Assembly: GCF_020523985.1 (NCBI RefSeq) | Contig: NZ_JAIVKM010000003.1 | Location: 1-64,000 of the forward strand | DNA: 64,000 bases | Direction of reading: 5' to 3' | Origin: Mangrovibacter yixingensis | Lineage (GTDB): Bacteria > Pseudomonadota > Gammaproteobacteria > Enterobacterales > Enterobacteriaceae | In this document: piece by piece, positions 20,470 through 31,477 of the stretch | Position numbering within the stretch: the stretch's first letter is position 1 | Layout of the letters: each line of letters begins with the position of its first letter | Translations under genes and position numbers: made by a program | The notes under the pieces: model-generated | Seen by the model: only the letters and a program-made list of their open reading frames with translations | Told to the model about the DNA's origin: nothing | Databases searched by the model: none

Positions 20470-20925
20470 TTATGCCTCCCGGCTCCGTGCACACATCATT
20501 GTGGCTTCGCAAACCACTTTGCCGTCAACCAGAGCCACACCTTTAAAGCGGGTCAGTCCACGACGTGTTTTCTCGAAAGTCACTTCCATGACCATTTGGT
20601 CTCCAGGCACGACTGGGCGTTTGAAACGCGCTTCATCAATACCTGCAAAATAGTAAAGCTCACCTGGCTCCAGTTTACCAACGCTTTTAAATGCCAAAAT
20701 ACCCGTTGCCTGCGCCATCGCTTCCAGGATCAGTACACCTGGAAAAATCGGTTTACCGGGGAAATGTCCCTGGAAAAACGGCTCATTGACGGAAACGTTC
20801 TTCACGGCACGGAGAAAATGGCCTTCTTCAAAATCCAGCACACGATCTACCAGCAAAAAAGGAAAACGATGCGGCAGTAACTCTAAAATCTCTTCAATGT
20901 GCAGAGTATGAGTGTCAGTAGTCAA
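20470..20925 (-). CDS. fabZ: 3-hydroxyacyl-ACP dehydratase FabZ
   Basis: FabZ dehydrates 3-hydroxyacyl-ACP in fatty acid elongation and competes with LpxA and LpxD for 3-hydroxymyristoyl-ACP, so its level sets the phospholipid to lipid A balance. The hot-dog fold carries the catalytic His in [12 protein letters not shown] and Glu in LILEAMAQ. The start is a TTG (20923-20925) with AGGAAG upstream, as in E. coli, giving 151 aa. The frame runs on to 21018 but without family similarity. Confidence 0.97.
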   Translation of the reverse strand: MTTDTHTLHIEEILELLPHRFPFLLVDRVLDFEEGHFLRAVKNVSVNEPFFQGHFPGKPIFPGVLILEAMAQATGILAFKSVGKLEPGELYYFAGIDEARFKRPVVPGDQMVMEVTFEKTRRGLTRFKGVALVDGKVVCEATMMCARSREA

Positions 20926-21038
20926 AATACTCTTCCTGTTCAATATACTAAAAAGCAATAATAACACGGCCTGCGGCAACCTAAATAGATCGCTTGCAGG
21001 CCGATAATCGGGCAACATCCGTGTCAGCGCGGGTGACG

Positions 21039-22064
21039 TCAGTCTTGTTTATTAACTTTGCGCTCGATGGCTTTAAGACGTTTTGTCAGGTCATCGATAT
21101 TCATCACCAACGCAGCTGTTTTGCGCCAGACTTTATTGGGTTGCAAAGGAATACCAGACGAATACACGCCAGGCTCAGTAATAGGACGCATAACCATCCC
21201 CATACCTGTTACTGTAACCTTATCGCAAATTTCCATGTGACCATTGATAACGCTGGCACCACCAATCATACAGTAGCGGCCAATTTTCAGGCTACCAGCC
21301 ATTATCACGCCACCAGCAACAGCAGTATTGTCGCCAATCACAACGTTATGTGCAATCTGGCACTGGTTATCAATAATGACACCCTGCCCAATGACAGTAT
21401 CGTCAAGTGCACCACGGTCTATAGTGGTACATGCGCCAATCTCAACATTATCGCCAATAATTACCCGTCCAAGCTGGGGAATTTTGATCCAGTTACCGCG
21501 TTCATTAGCGTAACCAAAGCCGTCAGACCCAATCACAGTACCAGCCTGGATAAGACAAGACTGGCCAATCTGAATTTCATGGTAAATAGTGACATTGGCC
21601 CACAAACGTGTACCTGCACCAATGTGAGTATTTTTCCCCACGAAGCAACCAGCACCAATGACGACGTTATCGCCCAGTTCAACGCCAGACTCAATAACCG
21701 CATTTGCGCCGATAGCCACATTTTCGCCTAATTTCGCGGTGGCATCGACAACAGCACTTGGCGCAATATTTTTTGCAGGTTGCGGTGTTGTATCCAGAAT
21801 TTGAGCCATACGCGCATAAGTCACATAGGGATTTTTAACCACTAATGCGGCACTTTTGGCGTAAGGTAAATCATCCGGTGTCATCACAACAGCTGAAGCC
21901 AGGCATTGTGCCAGGTGCTCGCGATAACGTGGATTAACCATAAAGGTTATTTGGCCTTCCCCGGCAGATTGCATCGACGCCACACCGGTGATGACGATAT
22001 CGCCATCACCGTGTAACTCGGCATCCAATTGCTGGGCTAAATCGGCCAGTCGAATTGAAGGCAT
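21039..22064 (-). CDS. lpxD: UDP-3-O-(3-hydroxymyristoyl)glucosamine N-acyltransferase
   Basis: LpxD adds the second hydroxymyristate, on N2, in the third step of lipid A synthesis. The 341-aa protein has an N-terminal uridine-binding domain ([20 protein letters not shown]), a long left-handed beta-helix of hexapeptide repeats with the catalytic His in AHNVVIGD, and a C-terminal helix ([13 protein letters not shown]). The ATG lies five bases after the skp stop. fabZ follows after about 110 bp. Confidence 0.98.
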   Translation of the reverse strand: MPSIRLADLAQQLDAELHGDGDIVITGVASMQSAGEGQITFMVNPRYREHLAQCLASAVVMTPDDLPYAKSAALVVKNPYVTYARMAQILDTTPQPAKNIAPSAVVDATAKLGENVAIGANAVIESGVELGDNVVIGAGCFVGKNTHIGAGTRLWANVTIYHEIQIGQSCLIQAGTVIGSDGFGYANERGNWIKIPQLGRVIIGDNVEIGACTTIDRGALDDTVIGQGVIIDNQCQIAHNVVIGDNTAVAGGVIMAGSLKIGRYCMIGGASVINGHMEICDKVTVTGMGMVMRPITEPGVYSSGIPLQPNKVWRKTAALVMNIDDLTKRLKAIERKVNKQD

Positions 22065-22069
22065 GAGAC

Positions 22070-22564
22070 TTATTTAACCTGTTTCAGTACATCTGCAGTG
22101 ATGTCTTTAACGTCACTGCTGGTATAAGCAACAGTGTTTGCATCCAGCACTACATCGTAACCTTCATCAGCAGCGACTTTTTTCACTGCAGATTCGATAC
22201 GTGTAACCAGTTTGCCACGTTCTTCATTAGAACGGCGGGCACGATCCTGTTCAAAAGCCTGAGCTTTGCTCTGGAAGGTTTCACGTTTCGCCATAACATC
22301 TTTTTCCAGCTTGCTACGCTCGCTGGCTTTCATGGTTGAACCATCACGTTGCAGACGTTGCATTTGGGATTGCAGGCTGTTTTCCATGCTTTGCAATTCA
22401 CTGGCGCGGCCTTTGAACTCGTTTTCAAGAGATTTAGAAACACCTGAGCTCTGTGCAACTTGCTGGAACAAGTTCCCCATGTTGACTACAGCGATTTTAT
22501 CTGCTGCCTGAGCAGATGCAGCCATGACCAGACCCAAACCTGCTGCAACTAACCACTTTTTCAC
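22070..22564 (-). CDS. skp: Periplasmic chaperone Skp (OmpH)
   Basis: Skp is a trimeric jellyfish-shaped periplasmic chaperone that cages unfolded outer membrane proteins on their way to BamA. The 164-aa precursor has a signal peptide ending ASAQA, then the long charged coiled-coil arms ([20 protein letters not shown]..., [16 protein letters not shown]) and a return strand. It starts at GTG (22562-22564) with AAGGAG upstream. It lies between bamA and lpxD, the conserved order. Confidence 0.97.
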   Translation of the reverse strand: MKKWLVAAGLGLVMAASAQAADKIAVVNMGNLFQQVAQSSGVSKSLENEFKGRASELQSMENSLQSQMQRLQRDGSTMKASERSKLEKDVMAKRETFQSKAQAFEQDRARRSNEERGKLVTRIESAVKKVAADEGYDVVLDANTVAYTSSDVKDITADVLKQVK

Positions 22565-22683
22565 AATAAAACTCCTTACCGTCCCAAATATACCCGAAGG
22601 TACGCTTTTGCCAGCCAGCAGTCACCCAAAATGAACTGACTGGCTGAACTTTGCACTACGAGGCCATCCAGGGCCCGAAACAA

Positions 22684-25089
22684 TTACCAGGTTTTACCAA
22701 TGTTAAACTGGAACTGTTCCGCTTTGTCTCCATCGTATTTCTTAAATGGCTGCGCATAAGAAAAGACCAGTGGGCCTAATGGAGACATCCATTGTAAGGA
22801 CACACCCGCAGACATACGGATATTAGTTGGATCACTATAGTCAGGGATACCTAACGCACGCATTTCTGCTGTATCGTGCCAGTGAGTGTCCCAGACACTA
22901 CCCGCATCAACAAACAGAGATGTCCGCAGTGAGTTAGCATACTTCTCGCTGACAAATGGGGTTGGCGTGATCAGCTCAAGGCTTGCCACACCCATGGCAT
23001 TACCACCGACAGCATCATCGGAACTACAAACTGAAGCGGAGCTGCAGTTATCCTGATCCGGGCCGTAGTAAACTGCTTTCGGACCGATGTTGTTAGACTG
23101 GAAGCCACGCACAGTGCTTGAACCACCCGCGTAGAAGTTTTCATAGAATGGCATCTCTTTGCCACCCAATCCATCACCATAACCCCAACGAGTACGGCCT
23201 AACAGCACCCAAGTGTGGTCGTCGTTAATCGGCAGATAACTTTGCGTATCCAACGTAACTTTGTAGAACTCGTTATCAGAGCCAGGAATGGTCACTTTAC
23301 CATTCAGGTTAACGCGCGTACCGGAGGTTGGGAAGAAACCACGGTCAAGGCGGTTGTATGTCCAGCCATAGTTAAAGGTGAAATCATCCGCGCTGTAATC
23401 GTTATCCGTTGAAGTCATGTCGGCATTCTGGCCAACAGAATCCAGATAACGCCACATCGCCACCTGAGGCTGCATATTTGACAAATCGTTGTGCACATAG
23501 CCTAAGCCTGCACGCAACGTATTGTATTCGTTGATAGGGAAGCCAAGCGTGCCGTCCAGACCATAACTTTTGTTGGTATAGTCAGACAGGTCTGCATCAT
23601 CAGCTTTAAAGTCGTTATAGAAAATACGACCACCGAGGCTAACACCATCTACGGTGAAATACGGGTTGGTGACAGAAAGTTCAGAATAGGTCTGGTAATC
23701 GTTTTTGGTACCGTTGATACCCACTGAATAACCGGTACCCAACCAGTTATCCTGCTGAACACCAACCTGGAAGCTGACACCACTCTCTGTACCGTAACCG
23801 ACACCAAAGTTGAAGCTACCGGTGTTACGTTCTTTAACTTTGTACACCACATCAACTTCGTCCGGGTTACCCGGTACACGTTGTGTATCAGTATCTACCG
23901 TTTCAAAATAGCCAAGGCGGTTTAAACGCTCTTTACCTTGTTCTACCAAATCGCTTCCCAGCCACGCACCTTCCATCTGACGCATTTCACGGCGTAAAAC
24001 AGAATCTTTGGTGATATCGTTGCCTTCGAACCGAATACGACGAACATAGAAACGGTTACCAGCATCTACGTTGATATTCAGTTTAACGGTTTTATTCGCA
24101 TCATCAATTTCAGGTACAGTCTGCACACGTGGGTATGCATAGCCGTATTTCCCCAATAATTTTTTGATGTTGTCTTCCATCTTCGTCACTTTCGTGCCGT
24201 TATAGAGCTCACCCGGTTCAATCTTAGTCAAGTTCTCAATTTCAGCGGAATGACCTGCCAGGTTGCCACGAACGGTTACGCCTGAAAGCTTATATTGATC
24301 GCCTTCAGTGATGTTGATGGTGATATAGATGCCTTTTTTGTCTGGAGTGAGGCTGACCTGAGTTGAGTCAATATTGAAACGCGCATAACCATGATCAAGG
24401 TAGAAACTGCGCAGCGTTTCCAAGTCACCAGACAGTTTTTGTTTCTGGTATTTTTGGTCAGCAACAACGTTCCACCAAGGCACTTCATCACGTAACTGAA
24501 AACGGGAGACCAGGCTATCGGTGCTGTAAGCATGGTTGCCAACAATATTGATCTGTTGGATTTTTGCGGACATCCCTTCCTGGAAAACCAGTTTCAAGTC
24601 AACACGGTTACGGGGAAGCGGTGTGACCACAGCTTTAACGCTGGCACTGTATTTACCAACGCTATAGTAGAAATCTTCCAGCCCTTTTTCGATATCAGAC
24701 AGTGTTGTCCGGTCCAGTGCTTCGCCGACCCGTACACCTGAAGCTTCAAGGTTCTGCTTGAGCATGTCGTCTTTCACTGACTTATTACCAGCAAACGTGA
24801 TGCTGGCAATCGTCGGGCGTTCTTTGACTTGAACTAACAAAGAATCGCCGTCACGCAGAACACGAACATCTTCAAAGTTACCGGTGGCGAACAGTGAACG
24901 GATGGTATTACTGATATCCTCGTCAGTTACGGTGTCCCCTGGACGCACCGGCATACTGAGAAGGGCCGCACCAACGGCGACTCGCTGCAGGCCTTCGAAA
25001 TGAATATCCTTCACCACGAAACCGTCTGCGCCGTATACGGTAGCGCTGCTAAACAGCAGCGACGCTATGAGCAACTTTTTTATCGCCAT
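22684..25089 (-). CDS. bamA: Outer membrane protein assembly factor BamA
   Basis: BamA is the essential Omp85 core of the BAM complex that inserts beta-barrel proteins into the outer membrane. The 801-aa precursor has a signal peptide, five POTRA domains (about residues 22-420) and a 16-strand barrel with the VRGFQ motif of loop 6. The C terminus FQFNIGKTW ends in an aromatic residue. It is about nine residues shorter than E. coli BamA; the difference lies in extracellular loop 6, where the segment between VYYGPD and SSDDAVGGN is short but keeps two cysteines. rseP is 33 bp upstream, skp downstream. Confidence 0.98.
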   Translation of the reverse strand: MAIKKLLIASLLFSSATVYGADGFVVKDIHFEGLQRVAVGAALLSMPVRPGDTVTDEDISNTIRSLFATGNFEDVRVLRDGDSLLVQVKERPTIASITFAGNKSVKDDMLKQNLEASGVRVGEALDRTTLSDIEKGLEDFYYSVGKYSASVKAVVTPLPRNRVDLKLVFQEGMSAKIQQINIVGNHAYSTDSLVSRFQLRDEVPWWNVVADQKYQKQKLSGDLETLRSFYLDHGYARFNIDSTQVSLTPDKKGIYITINITEGDQYKLSGVTVRGNLAGHSAEIENLTKIEPGELYNGTKVTKMEDNIKKLLGKYGYAYPRVQTVPEIDDANKTVKLNINVDAGNRFYVRRIRFEGNDITKDSVLRREMRQMEGAWLGSDLVEQGKERLNRLGYFETVDTDTQRVPGNPDEVDVVYKVKERNTGSFNFGVGYGTESGVSFQVGVQQDNWLGTGYSVGINGTKNDYQTYSELSVTNPYFTVDGVSLGGRIFYNDFKADDADLSDYTNKSYGLDGTLGFPINEYNTLRAGLGYVHNDLSNMQPQVAMWRYLDSVGQNADMTSTDNDYSADDFTFNYGWTYNRLDRGFFPTSGTRVNLNGKVTIPGSDNEFYKVTLDTQSYLPINDDHTWVLLGRTRWGYGDGLGGKEMPFYENFYAGGSSTVRGFQSNNIGPKAVYYGPDQDNCSSASVCSSDDAVGGNAMGVASLELITPTPFVSEKYANSLRTSLFVDAGSVWDTHWHDTAEMRALGIPDYSDPTNIRMSAGVSLQWMSPLGPLVFSYAQPFKKYDGDKAEQFQFNIGKTW

Positions 25090-25122
25090 CGTTATTATGC
25101 GTTCTTCCTAACCTGAGTCTCT

Positions 25123-26481
25123 CTATAACCGAGAGAAATCATTAAAAAGTGCAAGCCCCATTAACAGCATCAGTAGAACAGAACCAACCCGATAACTGAG
25201 GTCTTGAACTCGCTCGGAAACCGGCGCGCCTTTAAGCTTCTCAATAGCCAGAAACAGCAAGTGTCCCCCATCCAGCACGGGAAGAGGAAACAGGTTGATT
25301 ATCCCAAGATTCACACTGATGAGAGCAAGAAACATCAGGTAATAGATCAACCCAAACTCTGCTGACATTCCGGCGCCCTGAGCAATAGAAATTGGTCCAC
25401 TCAGGTTGTTCAGCTTAACGTCGCCGATTACTAATTTGCCCAGCATATCAACCGTAAGCTTCATCAATTGCCATGTTTTTCCCGTGGCTTCAATGACTGC
25501 CGCAAACGGCCCATACTGACGCACTGTTTTATACTCATCAGGCAAAGGGATAACATGTGGTACAACACCCGCGAATCCCTCAGCCTGTTTAGTTCTACTG
25601 TTCTCTTTCACTGCGGGAGTAAGCGTCAGAGAAAGCAAATTTCCTTTGCGTTCGATATCCAGCCGAAGTGGTTTACCCGGGTTATCCCGAACCTGGTTAA
25701 CAAAATCAACCCACTGTTCCAATGGCTGACCATCGACTTTAACGATCCTGTCCCCAGCTTGCAAACCCGCATTGCTTGCTGCTGAATGAGGTTGGACCTC
25801 AGCAAGAACCGGTTCGACTTGCGGTGACACGGGTAAAAAGCCCAGCGAAAGAACAGGATCCTGCTTATCTGGTTCAAAGTGCCACTGACGTAAATCCAGT
25901 GTGATATCACGTTGCTTATCTGTACCGAAAGGTGCCACACGCAGCGTTGTGCTGCTATCACCAATCTTACTGATAAACGCAAGACGAACTGCATCCCAGT
26001 CAGGCGTTTCGATGCCATCCACCGCTTTTAGTTCCGTACCAGGTGAAATTTGTGCCTGAGCAGCAACAGAACCAGGCGTAACACCGCTTACAACCGGATA
26101 AACGCTGGGGATACCAATAATGAAAACCATCCAGTATGCAAAGATGGCAAAAATAAAGTTCGCTACCGGGCCTGCAGCAATAATTGCAGCACGCTGAGCA
26201 ATGGTTTTGTTATTGAAAGCCTGATGACGCTGTTCTGGCGCAACAGGTTCGATGCGCTCATCCAGCATTTTGACATATCCCCCCAAGGGGATAAGTGCGA
26301 TGACAAACTCTGTACCCTGCTTATCTGTTCGTTTCCACAATGCCTTGCCGAAACCAATAGAGAAGCGGTCAACACGGACGCCACAACGCCGGGCAACCCA
26401 AAAATGGCCAAACTCGTGCACCGTAATTAAAACCCCAAGTGCAACGATAAAAGCAGCCAGATTCCAGAGTATGCTGAGCAT
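25123..26481 (-). CDS. rseP: Site-2 intramembrane protease RseP
   Basis: RseP cleaves anti-sigma factor RseA inside the membrane after DegS, releasing sigma-E; it also clears leftover signal peptides. The 452-aa protein has the zinc-binding HEFGH motif in the first transmembrane helix, two periplasmic PDZ domains in the middle ([13 protein letters not shown]..., ...[16 protein letters not shown]), and the third catalytic motif [16 protein letters not shown] precedes the ATG. It lies between cdsA and bamA, linking sigma-E control to the outer-membrane genes downstream. Confidence 0.98.
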   Translation of the reverse strand: MLSILWNLAAFIVALGVLITVHEFGHFWVARRCGVRVDRFSIGFGKALWKRTDKQGTEFVIALIPLGGYVKMLDERIEPVAPEQRHQAFNNKTIAQRAAIIAAGPVANFIFAIFAYWMVFIIGIPSVYPVVSGVTPGSVAAQAQISPGTELKAVDGIETPDWDAVRLAFISKIGDSSTTLRVAPFGTDKQRDITLDLRQWHFEPDKQDPVLSLGFLPVSPQVEPVLAEVQPHSAASNAGLQAGDRIVKVDGQPLEQWVDFVNQVRDNPGKPLRLDIERKGNLLSLTLTPAVKENSRTKQAEGFAGVVPHVIPLPDEYKTVRQYGPFAAVIEATGKTWQLMKLTVDMLGKLVIGDVKLNNLSGPISIAQGAGMSAEFGLIYYLMFLALISVNLGIINLFPLPVLDGGHLLFLAIEKLKGAPVSERVQDLSYRVGSVLLMLLMGLALFNDFSRL

Positions 26482-26492
26482 AAGACCTTCCG

Positions 26493-27350
26493 TTAAATCG
26501 TCCTGAATACTAACAACAGGAGACAGGCAAAAACAGGAACTGCCGCCGTCAAACTGTCGATACGGTCGAGAATACCGCCATGACCGGGAATCAATGACCC
26601 ACTGTCTTTGATACCCGCTTCGCGTTTAAACATACTTTCTGTTAAATCACCCAGCACAGAAGCCAGCGCAGCGATTACAGAACACGTTAGCAAAGTGACC
26701 GGCGCAACGTCCAGATGGGCAAGTGCACCGAATACCCACGCAATCACAGCAGATGTCAGCAAACCACCAATAAACCCTTGCCACGTTTTTCCAGGGGACA
26801 CTTTGGGTGCCAGCTTATGTTTGCCAAACAGTTTGCCAAACATATAAGCCCCTGAGTCTGCGCCCCAAACCAGGAACATGACATACAGCAACCAGACAGA
26901 ACCAGCATAATGGTTGTCATCATAATGCCAGGAACGCAGAACTACCATGCCCCAGAAAAATGGGACGATGGTGGCAACCCCGAAGCACAGGCGCAATATG
27001 TGTGAGCGCCGCCAGACAGAAGCCGAAGCTGGGTAACTTAATACCAATAGCAATGCAACACACCACCAGCCCAGGGAAAGCCAAAGCCACCCTTCAATCA
27101 ACGGGATATGCGTATTATGTCGATATTCCGGTAAAAGAAACAACATCAGGGCTAAAAGCAGCCCACATAATACCGCCAACCAGACACGCTGTGAGCGGCT
27201 TTTAAAACCACTCAATTGCCCCCACTCCCAGGCAGCAAGCATACAAACAACTAGCGTTACAATGGCAAAACCTGCTGGCGGTAGCCAGAATAGCGCAGCA
27301 ATGACGACCGGTATTAAAATAAATGCGGAAATCAGGCGATACTTCAGCAA
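26493..27350 (-). CDS. cdsA: Phosphatidate cytidylyltransferase
   Basis: CdsA makes CDP-diacylglycerol from CTP and phosphatidic acid, the precursor of all phospholipids. It is an integral membrane protein of about eight helices. The family signature near the C terminus is complete ([12 protein letters not shown] followed by [13 protein letters not shown]). I choose the TTG at 27348-27350, six bases after a GGGGG ribosome site, giving 285 aa exactly as in E. coli; a TTG two codons earlier abuts the ribosome site. It follows ispU by 12 bases. Confidence 0.97.
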   Translation of the reverse strand: MLKYRLISAFILIPVVIAALFWLPPAGFAIVTLVVCMLAAWEWGQLSGFKSRSQRVWLAVLCGLLLALMLFLLPEYRHNTHIPLIEGWLWLSLGWWCVALLLVLSYPASASVWRRSHILRLCFGVATIVPFFWGMVVLRSWHYDDNHYAGSVWLLYVMFLVWGADSGAYMFGKLFGKHKLAPKVSPGKTWQGFIGGLLTSAVIAWVFGALAHLDVAPVTLLTCSVIAALASVLGDLTESMFKREAGIKDSGSLIPGHGGILDRIDSLTAAVPVFACLLLLVFRTI

Positions 27351-27362
27351 AAGCAACCCCCA

Positions 27363-28133
27363 TCAGGCCTTTTCGCCATCCGGTGCTGTACCGCCATAAC
27401 GACGTTCCCTGCTCGCAAAGGCATTCAGTGCACCTTCAAAATCTTGTTCATCGAAATCAGGCCAAAGCACTTCGGTAAAGTAAAGTTCAGCATAGGCTAT
27501 CTGCCACAGCAAAAAATTACTGATCCGGTGTTCTCCACCTGTCCTAATCACTAAATCCACGGGGGACAACTCATTCATACAAATCTGCTGTCCCAGCATG
27601 GCTTCATCAATTTGCTCAGGGAGAACCTCACCTGACTGAACGCGCGCAGCAAGCGCTTTCACTCCCTGAATGATATCCCAGCGGCCACCATAATTAGCAG
27701 CAATGTTCAACGTTAGCCCAGAATTCTGAGCGGTTAACGCTTCCGCTTTCCTGATTCGTTCCTGTAGCCGCGCATTAAATCGACTGGTGTCACCGATAAC
27801 CCGCAAACGAACATTGTTGCGGTGCAGGTTTTTCACCTCGCTATCAAGTGCCCAGATGAACAATTCCATTAATGCACTGACTTCTTGTGCTGGGCGGTTC
27901 CAGTTTTCACTACTGAACGCGTAAAGCGTCAATGCATCCAGACCGCTATTTGCAGCGAATGTAACAGCCCGACGAACCGATTTGGCACCGGCTTTATGGC
28001 CAAAGGCCCTCATTTTACCCTGACGTTTCGCCCAGCGCCCGTTACCATCCATAATGATGGCGACATGACGGGCACCATGTGCAGGCAAACTTTCGCTTAA
28101 TGGTTGGTTAGCAGACAACATAACGCGTTTCAT
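27363..28133 (-). CDS. ispU: Di-trans,poly-cis-undecaprenyl diphosphate synthase
   Basis: IspU (UppS) condenses eight isopentenyl units onto farnesyl diphosphate to make the C55 carrier for peptidoglycan and O-antigen. The 256-aa sequence has the signature HVAIIMDGNGRWAK with the catalytic Asp, FGHKAGAKSVRR, SSENWNRP, and the C-terminal IRTGGEHRISNFLLWQ. The ATG at 28133 lies almost on the AGGG site; the in-frame ATG at 28121 (MLSANQPLSE) is closer to the E. coli start. It heads the ispU-cdsA-rseP-bamA group. Confidence 0.97.
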   Translation of the reverse strand: MKRVMLSANQPLSESLPAHGARHVAIIMDGNGRWAKRQGKMRAFGHKAGAKSVRRAVTFAANSGLDALTLYAFSSENWNRPAQEVSALMELFIWALDSEVKNLHRNNVRLRVIGDTSRFNARLQERIRKAEALTAQNSGLTLNIAANYGGRWDIIQGVKALAARVQSGEVLPEQIDEAMLGQQICMNELSPVDLVIRTGGEHRISNFLLWQIAYAELYFTEVLWPDFDEQDFEGALNAFASRERRYGGTAPDGEKA

Positions 28134-28180
28134 TCCCTAATCGGATTAAGCGGTTCTCAGGAATACTGATGCCTTTACGT

Positions 28181-28206
28181 AAAAAAGCCGTGCTCAATCA
28201 CGGCTT
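28181..28206 (-). terminator. dxr terminator
   Basis: On the minus strand AAGCCGTG-ATTGAG-CACGGCTT is followed by TTTTA. It lies between dxr and ispU, separating the two units. The stem is the same as that of the frr terminator at 29714-29743. Confidence 0.88.
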
Positions 28207-28242
28207 ACCCGATAAAAAAACAAGTACAGACGTTTATCGGGT
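28207..28242 (-). other. Second hairpin directly after dxr
   Basis: ACCCGATAAA (28207-28216) and TTTATCGGGT (28233-28242) form a 10-bp stem with a 16-nt loop that contains part of a T7 run on the minus strand. It abuts the dxr terminator, making a tandem hairpin. Confidence 0.6.
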
Positions 28243-28290
28243 GGCGCAGACTATATCACCTCAGCCTGATGCCCACAAATGGCACTGAAT

Positions 28291-29511
28291 TTAGCGCGTG
28301 GATATTCCACCTCCTGACAACCCAATATGGTTAACCTGTTTACCAGCCAGTTCACGGGCACTTGCATCAATATCCAGCACTTCATCAACCGATAACGGCT
28401 CTCTGGCATTCAGATTATCCAGCACCGCCCGGTTAACCTGAGCAATATCTGTAAACCGAATACGGTTTGCAAGAAATGCAGCTACTGCAACTTCATTTGC
28501 TGCATTCAGTGCTGTTGTCGCTGCCTGGCCTTGTTGTGACGCATCAATAGCCAGGCGCAAGCAAGGATAACGCGAATAATCTGGCTGGCTGAAAGTCAGT
28601 TGGCTCAGGCGGCAAAAATCGAGGGGTTTCACGCCCGCATTTACACGGCCTGGCCACCCCATCGTATGGGCTATGGGTGTACGCATATCCGGCTCGCCCA
28701 ATTGTGCCAGTACACTACCATCACGGTAACGCACCATTGAATGAATCACCGACTGAGGGTGAATCAAAACTTCCATTTGCTGTGCTGAGGCATTAAAAAG
28801 CCAGCGGGCTTCAATATACTCGAGTCCCTTATTCATCATTGTGGCCGAATCGACTGAAATCTTACGCCCCATAGACCAATTAGGATGACGACAAGCCTGG
28901 TCAGGCGTCATTATTTCAAGGTCATTCAGCGCGGTTTCACGAAAAGGCCCACCAGACCCGGTGAGAAGGATGGACGAAACACCATACTCCTCCAGTTCAG
29001 CGTATCCCAGATTTTGTTGTATTGGTTCCGGTAAACTCTGAAAAATAGCATTATGCTCACTGTCCACAGGCAACAATTGCGCACCATATTGTTGCACCGC
29101 ATTCATGAAGAGCCGACCACATGTGACCAAAGATTCTTTGTTGGCGAGCAAAATCTGCTTACCTGCTTTTATTGCAGCAAGCGTTGGTAGCAACCCAGCA
29201 GCCCCAACAATTGCAGCCATAACCTGGTCAACATCATCAAGGGCCGCCATTTCACATGCTGCCTGCTGCCCGGACAAAACATCTGTTTTTATTCCCGCAT
29301 CCTGCAGTTGCTGGCGCAGTGTTCTGGCACTATCTTCATCGCTCATTACTGCAAAGCGCGGGGTAAATTCCAGACATTGTTCAAACATACGTGCGACGTT
29401 CTTGCCAGCAACAAGCGCAGTAACAGAAAAATGTTGGGGATTATGGCGGATGACATCGAGGGTGCTACTACCCACTGACCCGGTGGACCCGAGAATAGTC
29501 AATTGCTTCAT
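28291..29511 (-). CDS. dxr: 1-deoxy-D-xylulose 5-phosphate reductoisomerase
   Basis: Dxr (IspC) makes methylerythritol 4-phosphate from DXP with NADPH, the first committed step of isoprenoid synthesis. The 406-aa protein has the NADPH motif [22 protein letters not shown], the metal site around [11 protein letters not shown], and GSGGPFRE and [10 protein letters not shown]. It begins at the ATG at 29511 ([12 protein letters not shown]); the 22-codon upstream extension is rejected. The C terminus runs about eight residues beyond E. coli Dxr and ends [10 protein letters not shown]. Confidence 0.97.
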   Translation of the reverse strand: MKQLTILGSTGSVGSSTLDVIRHNPQHFSVTALVAGKNVARMFEQCLEFTPRFAVMSDEDSARTLRQQLQDAGIKTDVLSGQQAACEMAALDDVDQVMAAIVGAAGLLPTLAAIKAGKQILLANKESLVTCGRLFMNAVQQYGAQLLPVDSEHNAIFQSLPEPIQQNLGYAELEEYGVSSILLTGSGGPFRETALNDLEIMTPDQACRHPNWSMGRKISVDSATMMNKGLEYIEARWLFNASAQQMEVLIHPQSVIHSMVRYRDGSVLAQLGEPDMRTPIAHTMGWPGRVNAGVKPLDFCRLSQLTFSQPDYSRYPCLRLAIDASQQGQAATTALNAANEVAVAAFLANRIRFTDIAQVNRAVLDNLNAREPLSVDEVLDIDASARELAGKQVNHIGLSGGGISTR

Positions 29512-29713
29512 GCGTTGCCTGTTGTAGAACCGAGTGACCAGATACATCGTTACCTGACCTACTCCTGACTGCAGCAAACCTGCAGTACCCTCTCTTTCCG
29601 GCTCACAGGCTGAAAAGAGAAAATCACTGAATTGCCCTAAAACGATGCTGGCTTATCAGCCAGATTGCCTGTCGGCAAAGGCAGTCAGTGCCCAGAAACA
29701 AAGCGATACTGAC

Positions 29714-29743
29714 AAAAAAGCCGTGAGTCAGACACGGCTTTTT
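29714..29743 (-). terminator. frr terminator (bidirectional stem)
   Basis: GCCGTG (29720-29725) pairs with CACGGC (29733-29738), and A6 and T5 flank the stem on either side. On the minus strand it follows the frr stop by about 22 bases. The A-stem-T layout would work on both strands. Confidence 0.88.
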
Positions 29744-29765
29744 CTTGCAGCGCTAAGTCATTAAA

Positions 29766-30323
29766 TCAGAACTGCATCAGTTCAGCTTCTTTGTCAGCCA
29801 GTGCTGCATCAACTTTCTTGATTGCTGCATCAGTCAGTTTCTGAACATCGTCTTGAGAACGACGATCATCATCTTCACTGATCTCTTTCTCTTTCAGCAA
29901 TGCCTTAACTTTATCGTTAGCATCACGACGCACGTTACGCACAGCAACACGTGCCTGTTCAGCGTCACCACGCACGACTTTGATCAAGTCTTTACGGCGT
30001 TCTTCTGTCAATGGCGGCAATGGCACGCGAATAACGCTCCCAGCTGAGTTCGGATTCAGCCCCAAATCTGAAGCCATAATCGCTTTTTCCACTGCCGGGC
30101 CCATAGTACGGTCAAATACAGTCAGAGCCAGAGTGCGGGAATCTTCCGCCACCACGTTTGCCAACTGGCGCAACGGGGTCGGTGTACCATAGTATTCAAC
30201 CATGATACCGTCCAGCAGGCTGGGAGAAGCACGGCCTGTACGGACTTTACTAATTTGATTTTTAAATGCTTCAACGCATTTTTCCATACGCACTTCAGCA
30301 TCTTTTCTGATGTCGTTAATCAC
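29766..30323 (-). CDS. frr: Ribosome recycling factor
   Basis: RRF splits post-termination ribosomes together with EF-G. The 185-aa protein is tRNA-shaped: a three-helix bundle formed by the N- and C-terminal parts ([21 protein letters not shown]..., ...[34 protein letters not shown]) and a small inserted beta domain ([20 protein letters not shown]). It begins at GTG (30321-30323) with AAGGA eight bases upstream. It is between pyrH and dxr, and a terminator follows. Confidence 0.98.
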   Translation of the reverse strand: MINDIRKDAEVRMEKCVEAFKNQISKVRTGRASPSLLDGIMVEYYGTPTPLRQLANVVAEDSRTLALTVFDRTMGPAVEKAIMASDLGLNPNSAGSVIRVPLPPLTEERRKDLIKVVRGDAEQARVAVRNVRRDANDKVKALLKEKEISEDDDRRSQDDVQKLTDAAIKKVDAALADKEAELMQF

Positions 30324-30495
30324 GTTACGAATCCTTGAAAACTGGTTGTCAGGCAGACCACACTTCTGTTTCCTCCCACAGCTACTGTGGTTGAGCTAAG
30401 TATAGTCTCGTAAAATTCATGGCACCCGTATGGCTGCCTGTCGTCAAACAAACTTTTCTGGACTGAATGGTACCTTGATTCCGGCCCCAGGAACA

Positions 30496-31221
30496 TTAGT
30501 CTGTAATCAAAGTGCCTTCTTTTTCACCCATAACCACCCGACGTAAGGCGCCCGGCTTGTTCATGTTGAAAACACGGATGGGTAATTTGTGATCGCGCGC
30601 AAGTGTAAATGCCGCAAGGTCCATCACTTTCAGTTCCCGGTCGAGAACATCATGATAAGACAATTGTTCATAAAGCGTCGCGGAAGGGTCTTTAACCGGG
30701 TCCGCAGAGAAAACGCCATCAACTTTAGTCGCTTTCAATACCACATCGGCTTCAATTTCAATACCACGCAAGCATGCGGCTGAGTCAGTAGTAAAGAAAG
30801 GATTCCCGGTACCTGCGGAAAAAATTACCACGCGGTTATTGCGTAACAAGCTGATTGCTTCTGCCCAGCTATAGTTATCACACACACCATTGAGCGGAAT
30901 AGCTGACATTAAACGGGCATTAACATAAGCACGATGCAAAGCGTCACGCATAGCCAGGCCATTCATTACTGTCGCCAGCATCCCCATATGGTCACCAACC
31001 ACACGGTTCATTCCAGCCTGCGCCAGTCCGGCACCGCGGAATAAGTTACCGCCGCCGATGACTACCCCGACCTGGATCCCCAGTTCAACCAATTCTTTGA
31101 TCTCCTGAGCCATACGATCCAGTATGCTCGCGTCAATACCGAAGCCTTCCGCTCCTTGCAGTGCTTCCCCGCTCAATTTGAGCAGAATGCGCTTATAGAC
31201 AGGTTTTGCGTTGGTAGCCAT
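30496..31221 (-). CDS. pyrH: Uridylate kinase
   Basis: PyrH phosphorylates UMP to UDP and is a hexameric amino-acid-kinase-fold enzyme, inhibited by UTP and activated by GTP. The 241-aa sequence [23 protein letters not shown] is nearly identical to that of E. coli. It contains [26 protein letters not shown] and the ATP-site segment [13 protein letters not shown]. The ATG at 31221 fixes the start; the 35-codon upstream frame has no family similarity. The 256-bp gap to tsf holds the tsf terminator and presumably the pyrH promoter. Confidence 0.98.
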   Translation of the reverse strand: MATNAKPVYKRILLKLSGEALQGAEGFGIDASILDRMAQEIKELVELGIQVGVVIGGGNLFRGAGLAQAGMNRVVGDHMGMLATVMNGLAMRDALHRAYVNARLMSAIPLNGVCDNYSWAEAISLLRNNRVVIFSAGTGNPFFTTDSAACLRGIEIEADVVLKATKVDGVFSADPVKDPSATLYEQLSYHDVLDRELKVMDLAAFTLARDHKLPIRVFNMNKPGALRRVVMGEKEGTLITD

Positions 31222-31442
31222 GTTTCTTTCCTGGGACAGTAAACAAATGGAATGGATAATATGGTGACAATATTTGCCATATTTCAGGACGGCGGACATC
31301 AGAGCAGGCCGATTTTTACCAGCCACATCAATATTCTGCTATTTCGCCGGACAAGTGCCATCCTGCTGTCATGCTTTTCCCTGCCGGTTGCAGGCATTAT
31401 CACATTTTTTTAGGGTGGCTTAGTTCTGAAAATGACAGATAC

Positions 31443-31470
31443 AAAAAGGAGCCGCACTAAGGCGGCTCCT
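31443..31470 (-). terminator. tsf terminator
   Basis: On the minus strand AGGAGCCGC-CTTAGT-GCGGCTCCT is a 9-bp stem followed by TTTTG. It starts eight bases after the tsf stop. Confidence 0.9.
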
Positions 31471-31477
31471 CCTGGCA

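Noticed and set aside
19894-20880. 328-codon open frame on the plus strand opposite lpxA/fabZ
   Set aside because: It is antisense to two clear genes. Hexapeptide-repeat genes often leave the opposite frames open; the translation resembles no family I know. The same applies to 20994-21731 opposite lpxD.
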